The translations under genes and the position numbers were made by a program. The notes below the pieces were generated by a model. The model ran no database searches and was not told the DNA's origin. It saw only the letters and a list, made by a program, of their open reading frames with translations. Source: Bacteroidales bacterium (GTDB lineage: Bacteria; Bacteroidota; Bacteroidia; Bacteroidales; UBA932). From it: 64,000 nucleotides of DNA. Shown in pieces: positions 36,289 to 43,575 of this stretch (its first letter is position 1; every line of letters starts with the position of its first letter). The DNA is taken from the NCBI GenBank assembly GCA_029010575.1, contig JAQXKS010000003.1, forward strand, positions 35,551 to 99,550, in the 5' to 3' direction.

Positions 36289-36321
36289 AATACGCCGGAA
36301 AGATTCCGGCGTATTCTTTTT
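36289..36321 (+). terminator. Terminator after the DHOD-like gene
   Basis: A 12-bp stem (36289-36300 with 36304-36315) with a tight three-base loop, then CTTTTT. It lies 89 bases after the stop and just before the convergent tRNA-Pro. Confidence 0.82.
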
Positions 36322-36325
36322 AATG

Positions 36326-36399
36326 TCGGGGTACTCCGACTCGAACGGAGGACCCCCTGCTCCCAAAGCAGGTGCGCTAGCCAACTGCGCCACACCCCG
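36326..36399 (-). tRNA. tRNA-Pro(TGG)
   Basis: The minus strand folds into a full cloverleaf. Acceptor CGGGGTG pairs with TACCCCG (one G-T pair), the D arm is GCGC...GCGC, the anticodon stem CCTGC/GCAGG encloses TTTGGGA with anticodon TGG, and the T arm is CTCCG TTCGAGT CGGAG. Discriminator base is A; CCA is not encoded. 74 bases. TATCTTTG at 36418-36411 on minus is a likely -7 box. Confidence 0.95.
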
Positions 36400-36410
36400 A
36401 TTTGTGACTG

Positions 36411-36418
36411 CAAAGATA
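36411..36418 (-). promoter_or_regulatory. Putative -7 box of tRNA-Pro
   Basis: CAAAGATA on plus reads TATCTTTG on minus, 12 bases upstream of the mature tRNA 5' end, a usual distance for a tRNA start site. Confidence 0.45.
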
Positions 36419-36432
36419 TAAAAAATATTCTA

Positions 36433-37101
36433 TCAGAAACTCTTTTCTATCACTTTTTTAAAATGTTCCAGGCTATGGATATCTGTACCTGAAAAGTCAT
36501 AAAAGCCGTTTTTTTGCAGGTATTGTGCCTTCTTTTTGACTTCAGTACCATAAATGCCTATCAGTGAAGGAAGATTCAATTGGAACTTGACCCCCATATC
36601 CTTATATTTTCTGTAATCCTTATCTGTCATGTAAAAGTAACGTTCCGGATGAGCGAGAACTGGATATATTCCCTCTGACATTATAGCTTTCAAGGTATTC
36701 TCCATACCCATAGGAGGATTGAAGTAGCTTGTTTCGATGAGCAGGTGGTCTCTCTGCGGCCCAATAGTCATTAAATTGCCTTTTTTAAGGTTTTCATAAA
36801 AGAGATTATCTATCATATTCTCCGCTGCCAGATTGAGCTTTATATCGCCTTTATATAGGCTACAAAGTTCTTCAAATACTGAATGGAGATGCTCCGGTGT
36901 ATTAGGTATGTCTTCCATGATATGTGGAGTCAGCCAAACCTCTTTGATCCCGATTTGACCGTAGAAATCCAAGGTGGCCAAAGACTCTTTCATGCTCTGT
37001 ATACCGTCATCGACACCGGGTAATATATGAGAGTGCCAATCGGTCATCCCGATCAGCACTCCACGTTTCTGTAAGCTCTTTTTTTTCTTAAAGAATATCA
37101 T
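36433..37101 (-). CDS. CpsB/CapC-type PHP tyrosine phosphatase
   Basis: 222 residues. The PHP-domain metal motif DWHSHILPGVDDG (about 20-32) is followed by LTPHIMED, a HPERY block and the late SGTDIHSLEHF. Proteins of this type dephosphorylate the Wzc/CpsD tyrosine kinase and so set capsule export and chain length. It follows wzc by 27 bases, in order wza-wzc-cpsB. The metal ligands H-x-H, D and late D-x-H are all present. Confidence 0.9.
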   Translation of the reverse strand: MIFFKKKKSLQKRGVLIGMTDWHSHILPGVDDGIQSMKESLATLDFYGQIGIKEVWLTPHIMEDIPNTPEHLHSVFEELCSLYKGDIKLNLAAENMIDNLFYENLKKGNLMTIGPQRDHLLIETSYFNPPMGMENTLKAIMSEGIYPVLAHPERYFYMTDKDYRKYKDMGVKFQLNLPSLIGIYGTEVKKKAQYLQKNGFYDFSGTDIHSLEHFKKVIEKSF

Positions 37102-37128
37102 TATTTATCTATTTCCATCCATTGGTTT

Positions 37129-39576
37129 TTAGTTTTTGCCCCCCCCGTGACCGTAGCTATAACCATAACCGTAGCCATATCCATATCTATAACCATACTT
37201 GTAACCATATTTATAACCATAGCGTCCTTTTGCACCTGAGGTGCCGTTGAGGATTGAACTTATATTGTTATACTTGTTCTCGTTAAATAGTTTCTGGTAT
37301 TCAGGCAGCATAGACCTGTCGAGAAGACCTGCTCTGAGCACGAATATCATTCTGTCTGTCACTCTGTTGATAATTTGTGTATCAGCAACAATCTCTATAG
37401 GTGCGCAGTCGATAAATATGTAGTCATATCTCTTCTTGCACTCATCTATGAGAGTATTGAGCCTTTTATCCAAAAGAAGCTCTGTAGGGTTGGGAGGTAT
37501 AATACCTACAGGTATGATATCCATATTTTTATGCAGCACATCCTTTACTATGATGTCATTGATGTTATCTGTCTTGCCGGCGAGGTAGTTTGCAAGGCCA
37601 ACATTGGGAGAATCAGCCAGTTCAGATACTGCAGCTCTTCTTAGGTCTCCGTCTATAAGAAGGACTTTCTTATCCTTAATGGCCAGAGAGACAGAAAGGT
37701 TCGCAGAGATGAATGATTTTCCTGAGCCGGGGTTGAATGATGTCAGCGAAAGAACCTCTGTGGATTCGTTTTTCTCAGTTACAAATTCGATATTCGTACG
37801 AAGCACCCTGAAGGCCTCGTTGATGACATCCCTGTTGCCCTCCTTGACCACAATAGGCCTGCTCTCTCCTTTTCGTGAACCTCTTCTAATGAACCGTCTC
37901 AATGTTTCGAATTTCTTTTTCTTTCCGTAGTAAGGAATTTCACCCAAGAAAGGGATGGAGAGGTTGTCAATATCTTTCTTACCCCTTACTTTTGTGTTCA
38001 TTGTCTCAACAAGCACTATCACACCAATGGGAATGAAGAGCCCCAATGCAAATGCTATGAGATAAATTTTCTTGGTTACAGGAGCTGTTGGAGCCATGCT
38101 TCCGGTGGGCGGGGTAATGATACGTGTGTTGTAAGCGGTGAATGCTTTGGACAGCTCGTTTTCTTCCCTTTTCTGAAGGAGGAATATATAGAGGGACTCC
38201 TTAACTTTCTGCTGCCTCTCAACTGAGAGAAGGTACTTGGCCTGAGTAGGACTGGCAGCCAGTTTTTCTGTTGTGCGGCTTTCAGCCTGTTGGATACTTG
38301 CGATTTGGGTATTGAGTGTAAGAATGTGGTTCTCTATAGAGATATCTATTGCTGACCTTACAGATGCCAACTGGATATCCAGATCCACTACCAAAGGGTT
38401 CTTTTCACTACTGTTTGAGACTAGGCTGTTCCTCTTGAGGAGCATGTTGTTGTACTGTCCTATGAGATTCTCGATATTCGAGTTCTCAATACCTGAGTTT
38501 GCAGGCAGCAGCTGCATTTTGTTAGTCTCCTTCTTCATGTACTCCTGAATATACTCCGCCATGTAGAGCTGGTTGTTGAGCATCAGAATCTGAGAAGTAA
38601 TCTGGTCACTTTTCTGGAAGTACATGGTGGATGCTGCATTGATATCAGGCAGGAGGTTGTCTTTCTTGAATGACGAGATATTTTCATCTACTACACCAAG
38701 TTCCTGTTCTATGACTTTCAATCTGTCGTTGATAAACATTGCGGAACTGATGGCAATCTGGTTCTTGTCCTTTACCCAGTTCTCATTATAGACAGCGATG
38801 ACTGTATTGATGATATCTTCAGCGCGCTGGATAGACTTATCCTTGCATGTGAAGTTAAGCACAGTTGCCTCTTTGCTGCTCAAGGCTACAGTAAGGTTCG
38901 CCATATATGAATTTACTGCAGAATAGAGTGAGGATTTGGTTACATAAATATTCATCACTTCTTCCAGCGGTTTGAGATGGAATGCATCTATTCTTATGTT
39001 ACCTGCTGGTGTTTTTACATTCTTTCCCAATATTCCTACTATAGGCTCATCCTTAAATTCCTCTCCCCTGAACTTGAAATCGGTCAGACTGAATGTCATA
39101 TCAGGATTCAGCTCGATTATGAAAGAAGCTGTCTCATTTTCCTTTATTGTCTCGAATGTGACAATAACCGGCTGCGAGTTTCCGTATGCTACTTGTTTGT
39201 GGAACTTACCTGGAACCATATACGAAACATCAAGCTTGAGACGTTTTACCACCTCTGTCATGATTGATGGAGACTGGATGGCCAGAAGTTCATTGTGTAC
39301 GTTAGAGCCTGACTTGAAAAGACCCATGTCGGAAAAGGTGCTCATCTCCGAACCGAATGACTGTCCTTTCTTGTCGTCTTTGATCATTATCGATGCGGTT
39401 CTGGTATATGTAGGATGTGTCCTGAGTACATACAACACGGACAGGCTCAGACATACTGCCAATGATATGACGAACCATTTCCAATTTGCCAGACAAACAA
39501 ATATTATATCCTTGATGCTGAACAGCTCTTCGCTGTTATGTTCAGTGTTGGGGGTGTTGATTGTATTGTTTTCCAT
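37129..39576 (-). CDS. wzc: Wzc-type polysaccharide co-polymerase and tyrosine autokinase
   Basis: 815 residues. An N-terminal Wzz domain with membrane helix 1 (about 33-50) is followed by a long coiled-coil periplasmic part (about 250-440) and helix 2 (about 505-525, IYLIAFALGLFIPIGVIVLV). The C-terminal BY-kinase has Walker A SFNPGSGKSFISANLS, Walker A' VLLIDGDLRRA and Walker B YIFIDCAP. The tail is 12 tyrosines at nearly every second residue (GYKYGYRYGYGYG), the autophosphorylation cluster. It works with the Wza channel and the CpsB phosphatase beside it. Confidence 0.94.
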   Translation of the reverse strand: MENNTINTPNTEHNSEELFSIKDIIFVCLANWKWFVISLAVCLSLSVLYVLRTHPTYTRTASIMIKDDKKGQSFGSEMSTFSDMGLFKSGSNVHNELLAIQSPSIMTEVVKRLKLDVSYMVPGKFHKQVAYGNSQPVIVTFETIKENETASFIIELNPDMTFSLTDFKFRGEEFKDEPIVGILGKNVKTPAGNIRIDAFHLKPLEEVMNIYVTKSSLYSAVNSYMANLTVALSSKEATVLNFTCKDKSIQRAEDIINTVIAVYNENWVKDKNQIAISSAMFINDRLKVIEQELGVVDENISSFKKDNLLPDINAASTMYFQKSDQITSQILMLNNQLYMAEYIQEYMKKETNKMQLLPANSGIENSNIENLIGQYNNMLLKRNSLVSNSSEKNPLVVDLDIQLASVRSAIDISIENHILTLNTQIASIQQAESRTTEKLAASPTQAKYLLSVERQQKVKESLYIFLLQKREENELSKAFTAYNTRIITPPTGSMAPTAPVTKKIYLIAFALGLFIPIGVIVLVETMNTKVRGKKDIDNLSIPFLGEIPYYGKKKKFETLRRFIRRGSRKGESRPIVVKEGNRDVINEAFRVLRTNIEFVTEKNESTEVLSLTSFNPGSGKSFISANLSVSLAIKDKKVLLIDGDLRRAAVSELADSPNVGLANYLAGKTDNINDIIVKDVLHKNMDIIPVGIIPPNPTELLLDKRLNTLIDECKKRYDYIFIDCAPIEIVADTQIINRVTDRMIFVLRAGLLDRSMLPEYQKLFNENKYNNISSILNGTSGAKGRYGYKYGYKYGYRYGYGYGYGYSYGHGGGKN
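37139..37225 (-). repeat. Coding repeat for the Wzc tyrosine tail
   Basis: Roughly 6-base units encoding Tyr-Gly/Tyr-Lys pairs repeat across the last codons of wzc. Units vary at third codon positions and between GGT and AAG/TAC choices, so the repeat is old enough to have drifted but could still change length by slippage. Confidence 0.75.
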
Positions 39577-39582
39577 ACTAAG

Positions 39583-40383
39583 TTATCTTGTTAGTGAAAC
39601 TATCATGGTGGTTACTGACGTGAGCATTGAAGTGACAGAAATCCAGAATGAGGCTGAACGTACGGTATTTCCGTTCACAGTGGCCTCACCGGCCCTTTTG
39701 GCGTTAGGTTCTACGTAAATCAGGTCATTCTGCTGCAGGTAGTACACGGGTGACTTGTAGACACTCGGCCCGTCATTGAGGTTTATGGCATAGAGTGTTC
39801 TCTGTCCGTCTACTTCTCTCTGGACGAGAACTCTGTCACGTTTGCCATAGACAGTTAAGTCACCTGCAAGGCTGAGCGCTTCGAGAATGGTGATTTTATC
39901 CTTATCGATTTTATATCGTCCAGGAGATCTAACTTCTCCCAAAACAGATATATATAGATTCATATATCCGACTGTCACAGTAGGGTCCTTGACGATTTCA
40001 CGAGAGATGAGCTCGTTCTTTATGAAATCTTCAACTTCGCATCTGGTCAATCCCTCTATCTTGATTTCCCCTAAAACAGGGAAGTCAATCATGCCGTTTT
40101 TATTAACGACATAACCGGACAGACCCTGACTTGTCGCAGAAGAATTGGCGCTACCAATCTGTCGAGACATGATGGGTAGGTTGAGAGATGCCACTATTTC
40201 CGGACTCTTACTGTTTACAAGTATTGACAACTGGTCTTCGGGTAAAAATCTGATTTCATTTTCATTGTCAATTGATGTAGTCTGTCCTATTTCAACACCC
40301 TGAAAATATGCGATATTGGGTGTTGCACAAGATGAAATAAGGACCAATGAAAAAGCAAGGGTCAATAAAATATTCTTCTTCAT
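39583..40383 (-). CDS. wza: Polysaccharide export lipoprotein Wza
   Basis: 266 residues. Lipobox LISSCAT (Cys at about 19). The PES domain (about 45-135) has FLPEDQLSILVNSKSPEIV and KNGMIDFPVLGEIKIEGLT, and the SLBB domain has VSVLGEVRSPGRYKI as YISVLGEVRSPGRYKI plus ILEALSLAGDLTVYGKRDRVLVQRE. A hydrophobic C-terminal helix (SFWISVTSMLTSVTTMIVSL) is as expected. Wza forms the outer-membrane export channel for capsule or exopolysaccharide. wzc starts six bases downstream. Confidence 0.93.
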   Translation of the reverse strand: MKKNILLTLAFSLVLISSCATPNIAYFQGVEIGQTTSIDNENEIRFLPEDQLSILVNSKSPEIVASLNLPIMSRQIGSANSSATSQGLSGYVVNKNGMIDFPVLGEIKIEGLTRCEVEDFIKNELISREIVKDPTVTVGYMNLYISVLGEVRSPGRYKIDKDKITILEALSLAGDLTVYGKRDRVLVQREVDGQRTLYAINLNDGPSVYKSPVYYLQQNDLIYVEPNAKRAGEATVNGNTVRSASFWISVTSMLTSVTTMIVSLTR

Positions 40384-40407
40384 TTACGTATCTGTTTTTT
40401 ATTTTCG

Positions 40408-40415
40408 CAAATATA
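40408..40415 (-). promoter_or_regulatory. Putative -7 box of the wza-wzc-cpsB unit
   Basis: CAAATATA on plus reads TATATTTG on minus, 25 bases before the wza start. There is no gene between it and wza. Confidence 0.45.
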
Positions 40416-40467
40416 TAAAATCGTTGTATTATTCCAAAAAGGTTAGATTAGTTTTTTCCACAAAAAA

Positions 40468-40722
40468 TTACGGAACAGGGTCCCATCCGCTGCCTCCCCA
40501 TGGGTGGCATCTTAATATTCTTTTTGCAGCGAGCCAAAAACCTTTTATGGGACCATACTTTCTAAAAGCCTCCAAGGCATAGGCAGAACAAGTCGGTGTA
40601 AATCTGCAACTTGCAGGTTTATATGGGGAGATGCATACTTGATAAAACCGTATCATGACGATAAACGGAAAATTCAGGCTATTTTTCAAGGACTGCTTCA
40701 AGCGCACTTTTGATGGTTTCAT
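40468..40722 (-). CDS. yidD: Membrane protein insertion efficiency factor YidD
   Basis: 84 residues. The family is short and recognised by [30 protein letters not shown], present here in two adjoining parts, plus [18 protein letters not shown]. It aids insertion of inner-membrane proteins with YidC. Its start overlaps the rnpA 3' end by 44 bases, as in many bacteria where the two genes are coupled. The N-terminal 20 residues overlapping rnpA are less sure; an internal ATG at residue 23 is another possible start. Confidence 0.92.
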   Translation of the reverse strand: MKPSKVRLKQSLKNSLNFPFIVMIRFYQVCISPYKPASCRFTPTCSAYALEAFRKYGPIKGFWLAAKRILRCHPWGGSGWDPVP

Positions 40723-40984
40723 AATCAGAAATATCTTTCGAGATGTAGACTATCAGAAAGGCTTTGTCTTTTCTCCATTCTGGATGCTCCTTTGTGAGCT
40801 GACGGAAGGCTTCTCTGATCCTCCTTCTTATGAGATTCCTCTTTACAGCTCTCTTGAACAGTTTTTTAGGAACGGATATGGGAATCCTGGGCTGTGGTCC
40901 GTTGTATTGGAGAGAGTAGACCCTCAGCGGAAAGGAGACACTTTTGGTTCCTTTTGCATGTATCTGTTCTATCAGTGCTTTCAT
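40679..40984 (-). CDS. rnpA: Ribonuclease P protein component
   Basis: 101 residues. The signature [18 protein letters not shown] (about 43-60) is the RNR motif that binds the RNase P RNA, and [10 protein letters not shown] precedes it. RNase P removes 5' leaders from tRNA precursors. The N-terminus begins [12 protein letters not shown] and lacks about 10-15 residues found in most relatives; only 12 more codons are open upstream. The ATG shares one base with the TGA of the preceding gene. Confidence 0.9.
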   Translation of the reverse strand: MKALIEQIHAKGTKSVSFPLRVYSLQYNGPQPRIPISVPKKLFKRAVKRNLIRRRIREAFRQLTKEHPEWRKDKAFLIVYISKDISDYETIKSALEAVLEK

Positions 40985-41751
40985 CAGTTGGGAGATATGA
41001 ATGTGAGAGTGTGGCTGGAATTATCGTCTTTAAATTCCATGATACCCCTTGAGGGTGAAAGGATTGTGATTACTGTCATTTTGGATACGGTAGCACCTTT
41101 TTTCCCAAATGCAGGGTTATCTGTGGTGGTTATAACCAGAAACGAACCATATTTGCGGTAGCTGTCGTCACTTCCCATTTGCTCCCATTGGTTTCCACCT
41201 GACTTGGTGTAAAGGACGAGCTCACCCGAGGGTTTGAACTGCATACGATACTCTCCTATCTGCCAGATTCCGTATAATGAATCGCTTGCATCATATTTTG
41301 CAGGCAATTTTCTGAGTGTGAAATTGGAGATGGAGGGGGTGATCTCCTTATTTTTTACCTTGGCTGATGTAATGGCCAAGGTGGTAAGAGTATCTGTGGA
41401 GAGCGCATATTCGAGCCTTATGTCGATAGGAGTTTTTGAATTGAACCTCCATATTCCGGCAATGTTTCCGAATATGTTCATGTCGCAGCAATAGACACTG
41501 TAAGACAGCGTGTTGGAGCCCCATTGGGAATCTACCCCCGTGGTGTCAATTATACTTTCAACGGTGATGGTGTAGTCATCGTTGAATTTCATTACACTCC
41601 ATTGTTCTATTGGAAGTGGGTTCCCGTCTGTAGCGTGGACAATCCAGCCTCCTTTGATATTCTCGCGGTTATATGAGGGACTTACCTGATTGCATCCTGT
41701 AATCAGAAGATACAGTGCCAGGAGTGTCAGTATCGCACTTTTAACTTTCAT
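40984..41751 (-). CDS. Hypothetical lipoprotein
   Basis: 255 residues. MKVKSAILTLLALYLLITGC ends in a lipobox (LITGC, Cys20). The mature part has IKGGWIVHATDGNPLPIEQW and later YGIWQIGEYRMQFKPSGELVL, two beta-rich units that resemble lipocalin-like repeats with a GxW start. No catalytic motif is seen. It lies between hemD and rnpA with one-base overlaps on each side, in a unit otherwise devoted to core functions. Confidence 0.75.
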   Translation of the reverse strand: MKVKSAILTLLALYLLITGCNQVSPSYNRENIKGGWIVHATDGNPLPIEQWSVMKFNDDYTITVESIIDTTGVDSQWGSNTLSYSVYCCDMNIFGNIAGIWRFNSKTPIDIRLEYALSTDTLTTLAITSAKVKNKEITPSISNFTLRKLPAKYDASDSLYGIWQIGEYRMQFKPSGELVLYTKSGGNQWEQMGSDDSYRKYGSFLVITTTDNPAFGKKGATVSKMTVITILSPSRGIMEFKDDNSSHTLTFISPN

Positions 41752-42494
41752 TATTGAATAGAATCAAGATGTAGCATAACGGCCTTTGCTACAGAGGGTG
41801 CTTGAGGAGTGGGCGCCATCACCTCAATGCTGATTCCGGCATCTGTGAGGGCTTTCTGTGTTCCTGACCCGTATGCAGCGAATTTCAGATCTCCCTGAGC
41901 GAAGTCGGGGTAGTTCTCAAGAAGAGACTTGACATCGGAGGGGCTGTAGAATACTACCATCTGGTAGTTGGAGAGGTCGATTTGTTTAAGATCCGAACTT
42001 ACCCCCTTGTTGAGGATGGCTGAGTTGTTCTTGAGATTTGCGGCAGTGAATGCAGCAGAAACTTCCGGTCTTAGACTGTCGGTACATGTGATTAGGAAGT
42101 TCTCTCCTTTGTGTTTTGCAGTTATGGTTCCGATAATGGACTGAACTGTACCGTTTCCGAAAAAGATCTTTCTCTTTCTGTAAATGATATGCTTTTGAAG
42201 GTAAAGGGCTATAGATTCTGTGGTACAGAAATATTTCATGGTTTCAGGAACCTGTATTCTAAGTTCTTCGCAAAGTGAGAAGTAAGCGTCAATTGTTGAC
42301 TTGGCAGAAAAGACGATGGCAGTATACTCTGCAAGATTGATTCTCTGAGTCCTGAACTCTTTAGCTGAGAGAGTCTGTATCTTGAAGAAAGGGAAATAGT
42401 CGATATTGACTCCATATTTGGTGGTGATTTCTGAAAATGGGGAAACAATATTGCCCGGTTCAGGTTGCGATACTAAAATGTTCTTTATAGTCAT
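41751..42494 (-). CDS. hemD: Uroporphyrinogen-III synthase
   Basis: 247 residues. HemD folds are poorly conserved; the pieces here are NILVSQPEPGNIVSPFSEIT at the start, INLAEYTAIVFSAKSTIDAYF in domain 1 and YQMVVFYSPSDVKSLLENY with AAYGSGTQKALTDAGI in domain 2, as in Bacteroidota HemD. It closes hydroxymethylbilane with inversion of ring D in heme/siroheme synthesis. It follows DUF4271 by 12 bases, its standard neighbour in this phylum. No other heme genes are near. Confidence 0.87.
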   Translation of the reverse strand: MTIKNILVSQPEPGNIVSPFSEITTKYGVNIDYFPFFKIQTLSAKEFRTQRINLAEYTAIVFSAKSTIDAYFSLCEELRIQVPETMKYFCTTESIALYLQKHIIYRKRKIFFGNGTVQSIIGTITAKHKGENFLITCTDSLRPEVSAAFTAANLKNNSAILNKGVSSDLKQIDLSNYQMVVFYSPSDVKSLLENYPDFAQGDLKFAAYGSGTQKALTDAGISIEVMAPTPQAPSVAKAVMLHLDSIQ

Positions 42495-42506
42495 ACAATT
42501 ACGAGT

Positions 42507-43181
42507 TTACAATATGCGGTATATTATCAAACTTGGTAAAAGTTCGAGGGTGCAAAGATACAAAAACGAATAAAATAGAGGTGTTTTGTTTGAAAAAAAT
42601 ATCCTTATTTCTCCGTAAATATATGAAATTTCTATTAAAATCATGCACCAGATTAGTGCTGATTTTACCAGTGTAGAGTATTCAGGAGGGATGAGAATGT
42701 ATAGTGTGAAATAGAAAAATGATATTATTGTAATAATAATTATTGTTGAGTATATAAGGGAGTTCAGATTTCTTGACATCAGAGGAACTCCGGCTGTCGT
42801 GCAGATTATCTTGTTAAGAATGGCTCTTGCTGCCAATGCACAAGTTAGTATTATCAGAATGGAGGGATACCCCAACTCAATAAAACCCAGGGCGAAAATC
42901 AGATATGCAGCAATCGGAATGGATGCCGTAAAGAGTATAAATAGCTTCAGTGCTGCCTTGAATGAGGTTACGAAGATATGCTCCTTATGTGGAGTGAGTG
43001 ACATAGTAAAGAGTTCCCCGAGGAACCTCATCAGCCTTCCACCTGTGAAGATGGAGAGGATTAAAATGAGTAGGAGGATGTATGCGAAGATATTTCCGCC
43101 CCTGAAGAGTGTTTCGGAAGCATCTGTAAGGTCATATGTGGTGAGTGTCGAACCTCTCCAGAGATCTTCTATTCCCGGCAT
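42507..43181 (-). CDS. DUF4271 membrane protein
   Basis: 224 residues with about six hydrophobic helices (for example AYILLLILILSIFTGG, LFILFTASIPIAAYLIFALG, STIIIITIISFFYFTLYILI). The family is found in Bacteroidota upstream of hemD and has no known function. The stop is 12 bases before hemD and the start two bases after the SUI1-gene stop. A role in the membrane linked to heme metabolism is only a guess from position. Confidence 0.82.
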   Translation of the reverse strand: MPGIEDLWRGSTLTTYDLTDASETLFRGGNIFAYILLLILILSIFTGGRLMRFLGELFTMSLTPHKEHIFVTSFKAALKLFILFTASIPIAAYLIFALGFIELGYPSILIILTCALAARAILNKIICTTAGVPLMSRNLNSLIYSTIIIITIISFFYFTLYILIPPEYSTLVKSALIWCMILIEISYIYGEIRIFFSNKTPLFYSFLYLCTLELLPSLIIYRIL

Positions 43182-43182
43182 T

Positions 43183-43500
43183 TTAATTACCCCTTTTCAC
43201 ATTGTATCCCATGGATGAAAGCAGGTTGAATGCCTTATCCCTGAAATCACCCTGAATTATTATTTCGCCATCTTTAGCACTGCCCCCAACTCCGCATTTA
43301 GCCTTAACGATTCTTGCAAGATCTTCAAGATCTTTTACTGTGCCTATAAAACCTTTGATCAGAGTAACTTGTTTTCCACCTCTGTTTCTTCTGTCAATGG
43401 AGACGACAAGTTTCTGATTATGTGGAGCAAGTGTTTCAATACAAGGGGTCTCCTCTTCATTGAGCCGGATATTCTTATTAGTGGAATAAACTAGTCCCAT
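43183..43500 (-). CDS. SUI1/YciH-family translation factor
   Basis: 105 residues. QKLVVSIDRRNRGGKQVTLIKGF, VKDLEDLARIVKAKCGVGGSAKDGEIIIQGD (in parts) and the end VKRGN form the eIF1-like SUI1 fold. The bacterial form (YciH) has been proposed to influence start-codon choice. It heads a minus-strand unit of SUI1, DUF4271, hemD, lipoprotein, rnpA and yidD. A -7 box lies at 43527-43520. Confidence 0.9.
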   Translation of the reverse strand: MGLVYSTNKNIRLNEEETPCIETLAPHNQKLVVSIDRRNRGGKQVTLIKGFIGTVKDLEDLARIVKAKCGVGGSAKDGEIIIQGDFRDKAFNLLSSMGYNVKRGN

Positions 43501-43519
43501 ATCTGTTTTCTTTTAGGTG

Positions 43520-43547
43520 CAAAGTTATACGATAATTAGTATATTTG
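43520..43547. promoter_or_regulatory. Divergent -7 boxes for SUI1 and DUF2723 genes
   Basis: CAAAGTTA at 43520-43527 reads TAACTTTG on minus, 20 bases before the SUI1 gene. TATATTTG at 43540-43547 on plus lies 28 bases before the DUF2723 ATG. Both match TAnnTTTG. Confidence 0.45.
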
Positions 43548-43575
43548 CAATTTGTATAATAATAAGGATAGATAA

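Noticed and set aside
37139..37225. Short direct repeats resembling a CRISPR or microsatellite
   Set aside because: The repeats are in frame and encode the known tyrosine tail of Wzc; there are no spacers and no cas genes in the window.
38972..39718. A 248-codon plus-strand open frame across the wza-wzc border
   Set aside because: It is antisense to both well-supported genes and shows no recognisable motif.
40655..41161. A 168-codon plus-strand open frame over rnpA and the lipoprotein
   Set aside because: It is antisense to rnpA, whose RNR motif is clear, and has no family signature.
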